The notes under the pieces: generated by a model
The model's input: the letters and a program-made list of their open reading frames with translations, nothing else
What the model was told of the DNA's origin: nothing
Databases searched by the model: none
Position numbers and translations under genes: made by a program
NCBI RefSeq assembly: GCF_000484535.1
Contig: NC_022600.1
Coordinates: 1,736,001 to 1,800,000 of the forward strand
DNA length: 64,000 nucleotides
Direction: 5' to 3'
From: Gloeobacter kilaueensis JS1
GTDB taxonomy: Bacteria; Cyanobacteriota; Cyanobacteriia; Gloeobacterales; Gloeobacteraceae
Part shown: piece after piece, positions 35,020 to 44,245 of the stretch
Layout: each line of letters begins with the position of its first letter
Position numbering within the stretch: position 1 is the stretch's first letter

Positions 35020-36225
35020 TTATTTCAAACCGAGGCGATTACGGATGCCATCTGGCAAGACAAGCTCTCCATCTTTAGACCGTTTTAATGAACGCGCATC
35101 AATCATCATTCGTTTCCCTTGAGCATCGAACACCTCGAAAGAGAGGTTATTTCTATATTTAGTGAGTTGATCTACAATCCAGTCCTCATTTTTTGCGACG
35201 CCTCTGGGATCTGTGAGGGTGTAGACAACTTGATCCACTTTCTGCATCCTTCCATCAGCGCCCCTCGCCTCAACTCCGTTGCGTTCTGCTTTCGCAACCT
35301 TCATCATATCCTCGAACTGCTCCTTATCTCTTTCTTGAAGCTTGCCTTTCGTACTTTTTATCTCATGTAATGCTGGCTTTTCTTTGCCGCCGATATTCAC
35401 ACTATCTACCCGGTCGATAAACCTGTCTTTCTTTATCTGCTCACTTGCAGGCCGATTTTTGTTCCACTCTGCAGCACTTACTTTCTGATGCTGCCTCGAC
35501 TCTGGCCTGTTGCTGCTACCTGCACGCCTCTGCGCGTACATCCGCTCATACCAGTCTTCGACCAGATTCCCCTTGTCTGAACTGTTCAACTCGTCTGTCA
35601 GCCGACGCATCTCTCGATAGGCTGCTTCCTCGTGCGGCACTCCCGGATAGCGCTTCGCCAGACTCGCCTCGTCCGTCATCGACTTCAGCACCTGCGGCTC
35701 GAAGCGTTCTTCCAGGGCGTTGCGCACATCCTTTTGCTTGACGCCTCTGTACGGCACTGCCCCCGACTCCATCAGCTTGAGCATCTGCTTTTCCGGGTCT
35801 TTGATGCCGATTTTCTTGAGCATCTCCAGGTATGGACCCAGGGCTCGTCCTTGTTCTTGCAGCTCCTCTAAAACTGCTTTTGGGTTCGCATCAGTTGCAA
35901 ACGGCTTGTCGTCTTTGGTGTCTTTGGTTTTGCGAGTGCTCTCGTGTTTTTTCCAGTTGCGTTCACCCCGACTTTTGTTTTCGAGATATTCGCCGCCCTC
36001 GTACTTTTTGAGAAACTCGTCTTTGGTGAGGGTGCCGTCGTAATCTCCCTGTCTTTGCAGCTGTTGCCAGGCCGCTTCACCTTGCTGCCGCCACTGGGAG
36101 CGTTGCTGGGTGTTGATAGGAGAGCCATCTTCATCGCCCTCGGCTTCGCTTTCGTTTTTCTCGCGTCGCCGCTGGGTAGTAATCTGATAGCTTCCTAGCT
36201 TGTATTCAGGGGAACTGCTGGCTTT
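35020..36225 (-). pseudogene. Orphan toxin tip 2 (PD-(D/E)XK-type nuclease domain without its own start)
   Basis: An open frame runs from a stop at 36226-36228 to 35020 with no ATG before 35823. Its whole length resembles the C-terminal end of the 1227-residue toxin. The linker GEAAWQQL...TKDEFLKKYEGG matches GNAAWDQL...SKEEFLQEYRQG. GPYLEML, YPGVPHEEAA, DKGNL and YERMY all recur, and the core DR-Vx...ALHEIKSTKGKL...DKEQFED matches DR-I...ALQEIKNISGKL...DKGQFED. The D...ExK layout is that of PD-(D/E)XK nucleases. It begins exactly at the end of immunity 1, overlapping it by 20 bases, as expected for a spare tip that can recombine onto the main toxin. Expression from ATG 35823 alone is possible. 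Confidence 0.65.
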
Positions 36226-37186
36226 CTAGCCGCTTCACCCACTCGGGCTTGATTGGCACCGGATGGTACTCCGTGTCCAGCCGCACTTCCTGACCGCGAA
36301 TTATCGCCCAGCACTCCAGCTCCCGCAGCCACAACTCGTGCAGGTATTGACGAGCTTCTTCTTCGACTACAAAAATATAGGCCACACTCTCAAGCGGCTT
36401 CTGTTCGCCAAAGGCTTGATAGGCAATCGCTGCTTTTGCTTCGAGCATCTCGCGCTGAGAAATCTCGCGGCCATTGATGATGATTTTGAGTTTGCGTTCT
36501 TCTTTGGAGTACAAGCCTTTGAGGTCGTGCTCAAACTCCATCTCTTCGCGGATGAAGCCACCGCTGTCGGGAGAGGCCATGCGCTGATGACCTGGTTCTG
36601 CTTGTAGGCGGGCTATGCGTGAGTCTACTTCGAGGTCGTGGAAGAAGACAAGCGAGAGGTCGTCTGGTCCATAGAGGACAAACCAGGGACCGAAGTCGAG
36701 CCATCGGCGAGAGACGAGGCAGCTATGGCCATTGCCTTTGAAAGCACAACCCCAACCGAGGCTGCCCAGATGCCTGTCAAAGCTACGAGCTAGATAATAG
36801 TCCTCGGCACTCTCAGTATCAGACCACTCAAGATGAATATCGCCTATATTGGCGATCGTAAAGGGCATAGCCTGAAAGAACTGTTGAACCGAGGAGATGC
36901 CTCCTTCAACGTCTTTGATACGAGGCTCAATCGTTTTTTTATCAATGCCTATAAAAAGACGGGTGGCATTGTAATCTTTATCTCCTGCCCAAGTGATACT
37001 TATGTCTCTCTGGGCGAGTTTGAGACACTTGATAGCCCAATCAGGTGATACTTTTGTTTCCTTATAATCTACTTCAAGCTCTATCGGAAGTTTCTGCTGG
37101 AACACGGGCAGATTGAGTATATGCTGGGCAGTCTTGAAGAGGTCGTCGCTTGTGAGATTGACATCAAGATCGAACTTCTCAATCAT
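36206..37186 (-). CDS. Putative immunity protein 1
   Basis: About 326 residues from ATG 37186 with GGAGG just upstream, placed 4 bases after the toxin's stop. The N-terminal half differs from its paralogue at 34052, while the middle (GWGCAFKGNGHSCLVSRRWL) and the C-terminal third are conserved. Divergence in one part with a shared scaffold is usual for immunity proteins that each match one toxin. It presumably binds and blocks the nuclease tip of the 1227-residue protein. Confidence 0.6.
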   Translation of the reverse strand: MIEKFDLDVNLTSDDLFKTAQHILNLPVFQQKLPIELEVDYKETKVSPDWAIKCLKLAQRDISITWAGDKDYNATRLFIGIDKKTIEPRIKDVEGGISSVQQFFQAMPFTIANIGDIHLEWSDTESAEDYYLARSFDRHLGSLGWGCAFKGNGHSCLVSRRWLDFGPWFVLYGPDDLSLVFFHDLEVDSRIARLQAEPGHQRMASPDSGGFIREEMEFEHDLKGLYSKEERKLKIIINGREISQREMLEAKAAIAYQAFGEQKPLESVAYIFVVEEEARQYLHELWLRELECWAIIRGQEVRLDTEYHPVPIKPEWVKRLESQQFP

Positions 37187-37190
37187 TTTT

Positions 37191-40100
37191 CTAGCCTCCT
37201 CCATTAATCCAGGCTTGTAGATCTGCGTTACTCATCTTTTTAAGAACCTTGTCATTGAGAACTATCTTCTGCCCTTTCTTGTTGAAGATCTCGAAAGAGA
37301 GTTTTTTGCTATAACGGTCTGTCATATTTCTTATCCAGCCAATGTTGTCATCCACGCATTCAGGATCGGTAAATGAGTAGCGCATGTGCTCGACATTCTT
37401 ATCTCCTACCCTGGCTCCACCCTCCTTATTCACTAACCTCATATAGTCCTCGAATTGTCCTTTATCTTCCTCAGGTAACTTTCCAGATATGTTCTTGATC
37501 TCTTGCAATGCTATTTGTTTCTTTCCTTCTACTTCTATTGTAGTGATTCTATCTATCTGGCGTGTCCCTTGCAAACCAAACTTCTCCTTGTCCAGTTTGA
37601 CCTGACTGAGATCCCCCTCCTTACCATACATTCGCTCATAATACGCCTCCGTCAGATTCCCCTTGTCTTTCGAGTTCAATTCCTGAAAATTCGGGTTGTT
37701 GTCGATGTTCTTCGTCAGCTTCATCAACTCCCGATGCGCTGCCTCCTCGTAAGGCACTCCCGGATACTCTTCAGCTAACTTCTTGCGATCCGTCATCGCG
37801 GAGAGAACTTTTGACTGAAACTGCTCCTTCAGCGCATGACGCACCTTATCTTCATCGACACCCTTGAACGGAATTTTGCCGGATTTGAGCATCTGCTCCA
37901 TCTGTTGTCTCGGATTTTTGATGCCTGCACGCTCCAGCATCTGCAAGTACGGACCCAGCGACTTTTTTGGTTCTGTCAGTGTCGCCATCACACTGGCAGG
38001 TGTGGCCTCTTGAGCAAATGGGGGCAACTTCGGCCTCGCTCCTTCGCGGATGCGCCAGCGGCGCGTCTGCAGGTCGAACTGTTTGCCCTGACGGTATTCC
38101 TGTAGAAATTCTTCTTTACTTTTGAACTGTCCTTTGTAGGCTCCGAGTTGGTCCCAGGCGGCATTGCCTTCTGCTTCCCAGACGCGGCGCTCGCCAGAAG
38201 TCGGTTCGGCATCTTCTTCTGCATCCCGCCGTCTGGCTTCCGGTGGTTCTTTTTGCTTCTGAGCCCTATCGTTCTGGTCGTCCTGGCGACGGTGAGGCTC
38301 GCTTTGTGGTTCTCTAGTAGGCAGATTGACTGGTGGCTCACCTGGTTGTGGCAGCGGCTTCTCACCAGTTGGTACGGGCGACTCATCTGCTGGTGCTCTG
38401 CGAGCAGGCGGCAGGCTGCCTTCTTCACCCGCCGGATGCCCTTTGTGACCCTTGCCCGCTAACAGCCGGTCAATGAGCAACTGCCCACCGATGCCCAGCG
38501 CTTTTGCCAGATGCTGACCTGATTCCTCTAACTGCTCAGGCGTCTTTGCCGTCGCCATCTCTACAGCAAAGTCTTTGAGTTCTTCCAGCAGGGCTTTAGC
38601 CTGTTCACCGTACTGTTCGATCGCCCAGGCGGTGAGGGCGGCATCGGCGACAGGACCAAGCGGTGTCAGGTTGACGAGGGCCATCCCGCCGGTGACAGCG
38701 GCTCCGATGGCGATGTTGGTCGGGTCGAGCAGTTGGGCTAGAAGTTGCTTTCCTTCTTCGGGCAGGTAGCGGGCGGTGTAGCCGAGCACCGAGCCAAAGC
38801 GTTCGACCGGGTTCATCTGCTCGACCGGTTTGCTGGGCTGAGCGTTGGCCGAGGCAGCAGGTGTTGTGGGTGGGGAAGTGTTGGGATGTGGGGAAGCAGA
38901 GGGAGAGGGATTGGGGCCGCCGATGGAGCGGGCTTCTGGCCCCATCGCCAGGTAGACAGTCTCGGAATCCTGACGGGTTTCCAACGTCTGTGCAGATTCG
39001 TTTCTGGCTGGTTGCTCGTCCGGGTTGTCTTCAGGCTTTTTGGCGTCGTCCGGCCCGTCATAATCCTGGGGGTCAACCAGATTCTGCTGTGTCCCATCGG
39101 GATCTTCCACTTCAGCAGGCTCTTGTTCTTGATCTGCTTCAGCCTCTGGGTTTGCTAGTTCTTGCTGTCCATCTGGATCTTGCAGCTCAGGCGGCTCTTG
39201 TTCTTGCTCTTCGAGGTCCAATTCTAATTCTTGTAAATTGTTTACCTGTGCTTCTTGTTCCTCGTCTGGCGAATCTTCGTCCAGGACAGCGTTTTCGTCT
39301 TGCTTCCCAGCGTCTGCCTCGGTATCTACTTCCTCAAAAATGTCCGTCAGCCATTGCGCGCCCTCTGAACCTGCGCTTTCAGCCGTATCAGCCGGGGCAG
39401 CCTCTTGCGGTGACCACTGCGTGGGCTGCCAGGCGCTCCAGTCCACCAGCGAAGTCGTTGTATCCGACTGCCCTGCTACGAGTGAAAAAGGAGCAGCAGC
39501 CCACCAGGAGCTGTCTTCAAGAGTGCCGGTTCCCACTTCCCTACCAGACTTCTCTGGAGCATTCTCAGGCGGATTGAGTGGGGGATGGTTCCCAGCAAGG
39601 ATGCCCTGCCAGTCGGCCACGCTTGCCGACGGCTCAAAAGCAGGTGGGGAGCTCGTCTCAGCCAGCAACACCTCGTCTGAAATGAGCAGGGCTGCTACAG
39701 ATGCTTCTTGCTGCCTTTGGGCATCATCCTTGCTCTCGGGATTATCCTGGTTGTCCTGGATCTCCTGCGCACCGCTGACTTCAGCAACCGAAGTTTCTTC
39801 CGTAAAACCCGCTCCCTCCGGCCATGACTGCTCTGCTCCAGGCCAGGCAAAAGCAGAAAAATAGCCGATGTCTGTTTCGGTGCGGCTGTCAAAAAATTGT
39901 CCTTTTCCATGCAGATCACCAGAGCCGTTCAGTTCCAGAACTGGTCCCAAAAGCGGCAGGTGCTCTTCCTGGGTGCCTGCGTTGGTAGCTTGTTCTTCAG
40001 CCTTGAAGGAAGATGGTTGCACCTGCAACTTGCCCGTTTGCTCTTCTCCCTCTGTTGCCTGTTGCCAGAGAGGAGGAGCGTCCTCTTCTCCACCCCCATC

Positions 40101-40874
40101 CGCAGGGATACTGTTGCTGTTGGCGAAGAGGGTTGCTGACCATTCCTGCTCGGAAGGCCATGTCAACGGCTCGGAGTCAGACAATGCGCCGTCATCAGCC
40201 AGATCCATTGAGCTGAACAGATTCTCCGCCTCGGCGTCGATGCCTGTGTTCTGGTCTGGCTCCCAGCCTGCATCGAGTGAGAGCAGTTGCTCTTCGCCTG
40301 TGGGGTTCTGCTCGCCGTCGATGCCTGAATCGTCCGCTTCTAGATCCCGCAACTCAGCGATGAAGTCCGGCTCACCATCGCCGTCCGTGTCGGCACCCGG
40401 CGCGAACAGTTCGGCGAGAGAGCCATCCACGTCCTCTACAGCACTATCGAAATCAAAAGCCTCGCCTGCGCCATCGTCGTCCATATAGAACGAGTCGTCA
40501 GCAGCTTCTCCATCACCATCGGTGCCTGCATCGCCGATGTCCAGGTCGAACGGCGCATCGTCGCTATCCGTGTTGTCCGCAGCTACCCCGAAAGGGTCAG
40601 TACAAGGATTGTCTTCACCGTCTGCGATGTCGAACGGGTCGAACAGGGCGGGGACAGAACCCTCTCCATAGTCGCCAGTCTGCTCAGGGTCAGGTGGCAG
40701 ATAACCGTAGGCAGCTCCGATATCAAAAAGCTGTGAACCGCCCGCAGAAGCAGGATCGAGCCCTTCTGCGGACTGGTTATCGGTTTCGGTAGACGGGGGA
40801 GAGCTGGCTTGCTCACTGTGCGACGGGAAGACGTAATCCCAGTCCTCGGGCACGGGAACGGCAGCAGACGCCAT
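37191..40874 (-). CDS. Large polymorphic toxin with C-terminal PD-(D/E)XK-type nuclease tip
   Basis: This 1227-residue, very acidic protein has no signal peptide. Residues 1-300 are Asp-rich with calcium-loop-like DTDGDGEPD and DAGTDGDGEA stretches, then Pro/Glu/Gln low complexity to about 690. Residues 700-810 (LLDPTNIAIGAAVTGGMALV...AKTPEQLEESGQHLAKAL) resemble the helical pre-toxin segment of type VI or contractile-injection effectors. The last 280 residues are the tip: YEEAAHREL, DKGNLTEAYYERMY, and DRITTIEVEG...ALQEIKN with D...ExK for a PD-(D/E)XK nuclease. The immunity gene follows after 4 bases. No VgrG, PAAR or injection genes are in the window. It lies 119 bases after the rpoB-like gene. 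Confidence 0.65.
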   Translation of the reverse strand: MASAAVPVPEDWDYVFPSHSEQASSPPSTETDNQSAEGLDPASAGGSQLFDIGAAYGYLPPDPEQTGDYGEGSVPALFDPFDIADGEDNPCTDPFGVAADNTDSDDAPFDLDIGDAGTDGDGEAADDSFYMDDDGAGEAFDFDSAVEDVDGSLAELFAPGADTDGDGEPDFIAELRDLEADDSGIDGEQNPTGEEQLLSLDAGWEPDQNTGIDAEAENLFSSMDLADDGALSDSEPLTWPSEQEWSATLFANSNSIPADGGGEEDAPPLWQQATEGEEQTGKLQVQPSSFKAEEQATNAGTQEEHLPLLGPVLELNGSGDLHGKGQFFDSRTETDIGYFSAFAWPGAEQSWPEGAGFTEETSVAEVSGAQEIQDNQDNPESKDDAQRQQEASVAALLISDEVLLAETSSPPAFEPSASVADWQGILAGNHPPLNPPENAPEKSGREVGTGTLEDSSWWAAAPFSLVAGQSDTTTSLVDWSAWQPTQWSPQEAAPADTAESAGSEGAQWLTDIFEEVDTEADAGKQDENAVLDEDSPDEEQEAQVNNLQELELDLEEQEQEPPELQDPDGQQELANPEAEADQEQEPAEVEDPDGTQQNLVDPQDYDGPDDAKKPEDNPDEQPARNESAQTLETRQDSETVYLAMGPEARSIGGPNPSPSASPHPNTSPPTTPAASANAQPSKPVEQMNPVERFGSVLGYTARYLPEEGKQLLAQLLDPTNIAIGAAVTGGMALVNLTPLGPVADAALTAWAIEQYGEQAKALLEELKDFAVEMATAKTPEQLEESGQHLAKALGIGGQLLIDRLLAGKGHKGHPAGEEGSLPPARRAPADESPVPTGEKPLPQPGEPPVNLPTREPQSEPHRRQDDQNDRAQKQKEPPEARRRDAEEDAEPTSGERRVWEAEGNAAWDQLGAYKGQFKSKEEFLQEYRQGKQFDLQTRRWRIREGARPKLPPFAQEATPASVMATLTEPKKSLGPYLQMLERAGIKNPRQQMEQMLKSGKIPFKGVDEDKVRHALKEQFQSKVLSAMTDRKKLAEEYPGVPYEEAAHRELMKLTKNIDNNPNFQELNSKDKGNLTEAYYERMYGKEGDLSQVKLDKEKFGLQGTRQIDRITTIEVEGKKQIALQEIKNISGKLPEEDKGQFEDYMRLVNKEGGARVGDKNVEHMRYSFTDPECVDDNIGWIRNMTDRYSKKLSFEIFNKKGQKIVLNDKVLKKMSNADLQAWINGGG

Positions 40875-40992
40875 GAGATGAGGGAGTCAGAAACGAAGGG
40901 TTTCATCTACAAAGATATACGTAAGCTGGCCAGCTGATTCACTGGATAGATCTGTTTTCCCAAATTTGCGGGAGAAAAGCGGCGGCAACCAG

Positions 40993-43900
40993 TTACTTGA
41001 TTTTTCCAAAGCGCAGGTCTAAAGCGGTGCTGCGCAACTCCCCGATCAGCGCCTCGAAAGCCAGCGGAATGCCTGTTCTGTTCAGAACAGGCAACTTCCC
41101 CATGCACAGATCGTGGTGGCACTTGAGACGGGACTCGGGGTCATCGGATTTGACGGTCATCATCTCGTGCAGGGTGAAAGCTGCGCCGTGGGCCATTAGT
41201 GCCCAGGCTTCCATCTCGCCGATGCGCTGGCCGCCGCCCGCTTTTCTACCGGCCACCGGTTGGCCGGTCACCAGATCGTAGGCTCCTTCGCTGCGGGCGT
41301 GCTCTTTTTTGGCGACCATATGCTCGGCGGCGAGGATGTACTGGCTACCGACGCAGACCGGTCGGTCGTAGGTCTCGCCGGTTCGACCGTCACGCAACCA
41401 CACACGTCCACCAGGCAGAATCCAGGGAGCAACTTGCCTAGCCTTTTCCAGTTCCCGGTACAGCAAATCTTCGGACCTGTCGTCGTACACCTCGTCGAAC
41501 TGCGAGACCGTGTAGGAACGGCCCAGCACACGGGCGCACAGGCCCAGTTGCGTCTCATAGACCTGACCAAGGTTCATGCGGGAAGGCACACCTAGCGGGT
41601 TGAGGAGGATATCGAGGGGCGTTCCGTCGGGTAGCAGCGGCATGTCTTCTTCGGGGGCGATGAGAGTGATGATGCCCTTGTTACCGTTGCGACCGGAGAG
41701 CTTGTCGCCGACTTCTAACTGCGTGCGGTGCGCCACGGTGATGATCGCCCTGGCGATGATGTCCGGTGGCAGATCTTCGGTGACTATCCGCACATCGATG
41801 ACTGTGCCTTCCTCGCCCATACCGGCAACAGCGTGGCGTTCGCGGTAACGACCGCCGAAGTAGCCCAGCATCTCGGCCAGTACTTCCTCGCCGCTCAGCT
41901 CGCTTCTGGTCTTGCGGGGGCTGAGCCTGCCCGCGATGATTCGCCCGTTGCTGATTTTGGAGCCGATGAAGGGCAGGCCCGTTCTGGGATTGAGATGGGC
42001 GTTGGTGGCGTCGGCGGGGGCATCGACCAGCAGGCTGGCCGCGAAGCGTTCGTCCCCCAGTTCGGTGCGCCGCAGATCGACCTCGTGGGTTTTCATCATG
42101 ACCGCTGAGAGCAGGCCCTCGCGCACAACCCGCTCGCTGATCACGATTCCATCCTCGAAGTTGTAGCCTTCGTAGCTCAGATAGCCCACCCACAGGTTGG
42201 CTCCCAGGCTGAGGATGCCGCCGCAACTCGCGTACCCGTCCGCCAGCAGCTCTCCCGCTTCGACGTACTGTCCAACCTCGACCACCGGGCGCTGGTGGAT
42301 CTGCACTTTGGCGCTCGTGCGCATATTGCCGGGCCGGAACTTGATCAGCTCCAGCCGCTGCCCGCTTACCTGAATCTGCCGGGCACAAACCCGCTCGACT
42401 TTTCCATCGACGGGCGAGTAGAGGTTGAAGCCCGACTCCCGCGCAACCGGCTCCTCGCCGCCGCTCAGCACCAGAGGCACCTGAACCCGCCAGGGAGCAA
42501 CTGCCTGACCCATATGCCCGGCACTCATCACCGCCCGCGCTGCGTCCGTGTGCTCCAGAAACGGTGTACACACCAAAGAAGCTGAGAATCCAGCGGTCGG
42601 TGTCGGCCATGCCCACCGCGCCCCCGTGCCTGCTCGCAACTGGCCAGCAGACAGCTCGACCCCTGGTTGTATGCAGGTGAGATGCTCCTCGTCGCTCCAG
42701 ATAATCGCTCGCTCACCCGTCTGCTGATCGATCACCGCTGTACCCAGACGGCCCTCCTCGTCCACAGCGACGTAGCGGGCAAGGTGGTAGCGAAGTCCGA
42801 CACTCTGGCCCTCGCCAGCATCGATCGGGCAGAGGCGACCGAAGTGCGACGGATGTACGTTGCGGGCCTGATCCGGAACCCGCTCTTTTTTCAGGCCACC
42901 CTTGCCCAGCAGCGTCACGCGCCGTCGATGCGCCAGAGCCGCCAGGGGGTTGGTCTGATCGACCGCCTGGGAGGTGGGGCTGGTTTTGAGAAACACTGCC
43001 ACCACCCTGCCGATGTCCAGCTGGATCACTGGCTTTACCGGCATACACAGGCTCCGCCACTTGCGGGCGAATATCTCGAGATAGCGATGCACCTCCCGCC
43101 CGATCTGGCGGCCTACCGGGTAGAGGATCTTGTGGGCAAGGCCGTCCGTCTCGTCGGGTGGCGGAGTATCGCGCACCCAGGCTGACCAGGCGCGCCAGAG
43201 GAGTTCGAGATCCGGCCACCTCATCCATAGCCCCTGGGTGAGCGGTAAGCTCCGGGTGGCGAAGGGTGCAAGTCTGCTATTCACCCGCTGCCTGCCGTAA
43301 GTTCCCAGATACATCGAAGCGAGTTGCTTCTCGACGCCGCTGTCCTCGCAGTCGAGCCATTCTCGCCACTGCCGGGTACTGACGGTGATGTGCGCCCCGA
43401 GCCGGACAGTGGTCTTCTCGCCTACTGCCTCGATCTTCAGATGCGCTCCCCGTTCTCCCAGTAGCTGCAGCAAGTGTCGGATCCTGCCGTCCGTCTGGCT
43501 CGATTCCCAGTAGAGGCCAGGGGCGCGCAGCAGCTGGTGGATCACCACCCGCTCGACGCCATCCAGCCAGAAGGTCTGTTCCGGTCCCAGCATCGGCAGG
43601 TCTCCGCAGTGCAACCAGCTGGAGATACCGTTCAAGATGCACTCTGCCTCCAGCCTGCAGCGCCAGGATTGTTCTGTGCGCCTGATTTCACTCCAACCGG
43701 GTGTCCTGGCCCAGCGCAAATTTCCGGAAAATTCCAGCTGCCACCGACCGCACTCGGTCTTGAGCACCCCCAGCTGCACCAGTAGCGCCGGTAGCTGTCG
43801 ATTGCAGAATGCTATCCAGGAACGCGAATGGACGCCCAGGAGCGGCCAGCTTCCCGGTGGGCCAAGGCGCTCTTCGATCGCAATGCTCTGCTGCCAGTTG

Positions 43901-44001
43901 CTGCTCGTTCGAGCCGCCGCTTCCCGACCCCGGTCAGTGGCCCTTGCGTCTGGCTGGAAGATCGCTGCTTCGCCGTCTGGCTGATGAAATGGCTGTTCCA
44001 C
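40993..44001 (-). CDS. Divergent second RNA polymerase beta subunit (RpoB-like)
   Basis: About 1002 residues from GTG 44001 with AGAGGG six bases upstream; the frame opens at 44202, but that part covers the promoter. The catalytic half is well kept: DQTNPLAALAHRRRVTLLG and HPSHFGRLCPIDAGEGQSVGL (rifampicin/fork region), GYNFEDGI, VGDKLSGRNGNKGIITLI with both active-site lysines, LNPLGVPSRMNLGQVYE, and GGQRIGEMEAWALMAHGAA...TVKSDD. The N-terminal lobes are shorter and divergent; housekeeping cyanobacterial RpoB is roughly 1100 residues. The position equal to E. coli Ser531 is Thr. No rpoC-like gene is in the window, so it would have to pair with host beta-prime subunits or act otherwise. Confidence 0.85.
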   Translation of the reverse strand: MEQPFHQPDGEAAIFQPDARATDRGREAAARTSSNWQQSIAIEERLGPPGSWPLLGVHSRSWIAFCNRQLPALLVQLGVLKTECGRWQLEFSGNLRWARTPGWSEIRRTEQSWRCRLEAECILNGISSWLHCGDLPMLGPEQTFWLDGVERVVIHQLLRAPGLYWESSQTDGRIRHLLQLLGERGAHLKIEAVGEKTTVRLGAHITVSTRQWREWLDCEDSGVEKQLASMYLGTYGRQRVNSRLAPFATRSLPLTQGLWMRWPDLELLWRAWSAWVRDTPPPDETDGLAHKILYPVGRQIGREVHRYLEIFARKWRSLCMPVKPVIQLDIGRVVAVFLKTSPTSQAVDQTNPLAALAHRRRVTLLGKGGLKKERVPDQARNVHPSHFGRLCPIDAGEGQSVGLRYHLARYVAVDEEGRLGTAVIDQQTGERAIIWSDEEHLTCIQPGVELSAGQLRAGTGARWAWPTPTAGFSASLVCTPFLEHTDAARAVMSAGHMGQAVAPWRVQVPLVLSGGEEPVARESGFNLYSPVDGKVERVCARQIQVSGQRLELIKFRPGNMRTSAKVQIHQRPVVEVGQYVEAGELLADGYASCGGILSLGANLWVGYLSYEGYNFEDGIVISERVVREGLLSAVMMKTHEVDLRRTELGDERFAASLLVDAPADATNAHLNPRTGLPFIGSKISNGRIIAGRLSPRKTRSELSGEEVLAEMLGYFGGRYRERHAVAGMGEEGTVIDVRIVTEDLPPDIIARAIITVAHRTQLEVGDKLSGRNGNKGIITLIAPEEDMPLLPDGTPLDILLNPLGVPSRMNLGQVYETQLGLCARVLGRSYTVSQFDEVYDDRSEDLLYRELEKARQVAPWILPGGRVWLRDGRTGETYDRPVCVGSQYILAAEHMVAKKEHARSEGAYDLVTGQPVAGRKAGGGQRIGEMEAWALMAHGAAFTLHEMMTVKSDDPESRLKCHHDLCMGKLPVLNRTGIPLAFEALIGELRSTALDLRFGKIK

Positions 44002-44027
44002 CGCTTGCCCTCTCGCGTGCCCGCAAT

Positions 44028-44062
44028 CGTAGACCCATAGCGAGCAACATGCAAGCCTTGCA
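44028..44062 (-). promoter_or_regulatory. Promoter of the rpoB-like gene with palindromic operator, copy 4
   Basis: The palindrome ATGCAAGCCTTGCAT is at 44048-44062. On the minus strand its right half, TTGCAT, forms a -35 box followed after 17 bases by TACGAT, about 30 bases before the GTG start at 44001. The arrangement is the same as at the VirB10-like promoter. Confidence 0.65.
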
Positions 44063-44163
44063 TGAGTGCAAATTATTGCGAGGTCATGGTCAGCCTGCCG
44101 ACGTACACCATGCACTCCGACGCAGGACCAATCTGTGACCTGACCACAAATTCGTCGCCACTG

Positions 44164-44196
44164 GAAGCATAAATCTGCTGAAACGGCAGTTTTATG
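44164..44196. repeat. CATAAATCTGC inverted repeat; right-hand copy of a 15-mer direct repeat
   Basis: CATAAATCTGC (44168-44178) and GCAGTTTTATG (44186-44196) form an 11-base dyad with one mismatch and a 7-base spacer. The 15-mer GAAGCATAAATCTGC at 44164-44178 is identical to 46766-46780 on the other side of the nuclease gene. The size, two 11-base arms with a short spacer, recalls a tyrosine-recombinase core site, though the sequence is not dif-like. Confidence 0.55.
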
Positions 44197-44245
44197 GCTC
44201 AAGTTGCAACACGCTTCTTTTTTTCCTGCAGCAGGGTCAGCAGCT

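Noticed and set aside
41681-42616. Minus-strand 311-codon frame inside the rpoB-like gene
   Set aside because: Out-of-frame shadow rich in Arg/Gly/Ser; the other frame holds conserved RpoB motifs.
44164-44196. Xer/dif recombination site
   Set aside because: Arm length and spacer are right, but the inner ATAA/TTAT arrangement of dif-type sites is missing and the outer bases carry it instead; kept only as an unclassified dyad.
44002-44202. Upstream extension of the rpoB-like frame to ATG 44202
   Set aside because: The extra 67 codons overlap the repeat, palindrome and promoter and are Cys/His/Arg-rich; GTG 44001 has a proper ribosome site.
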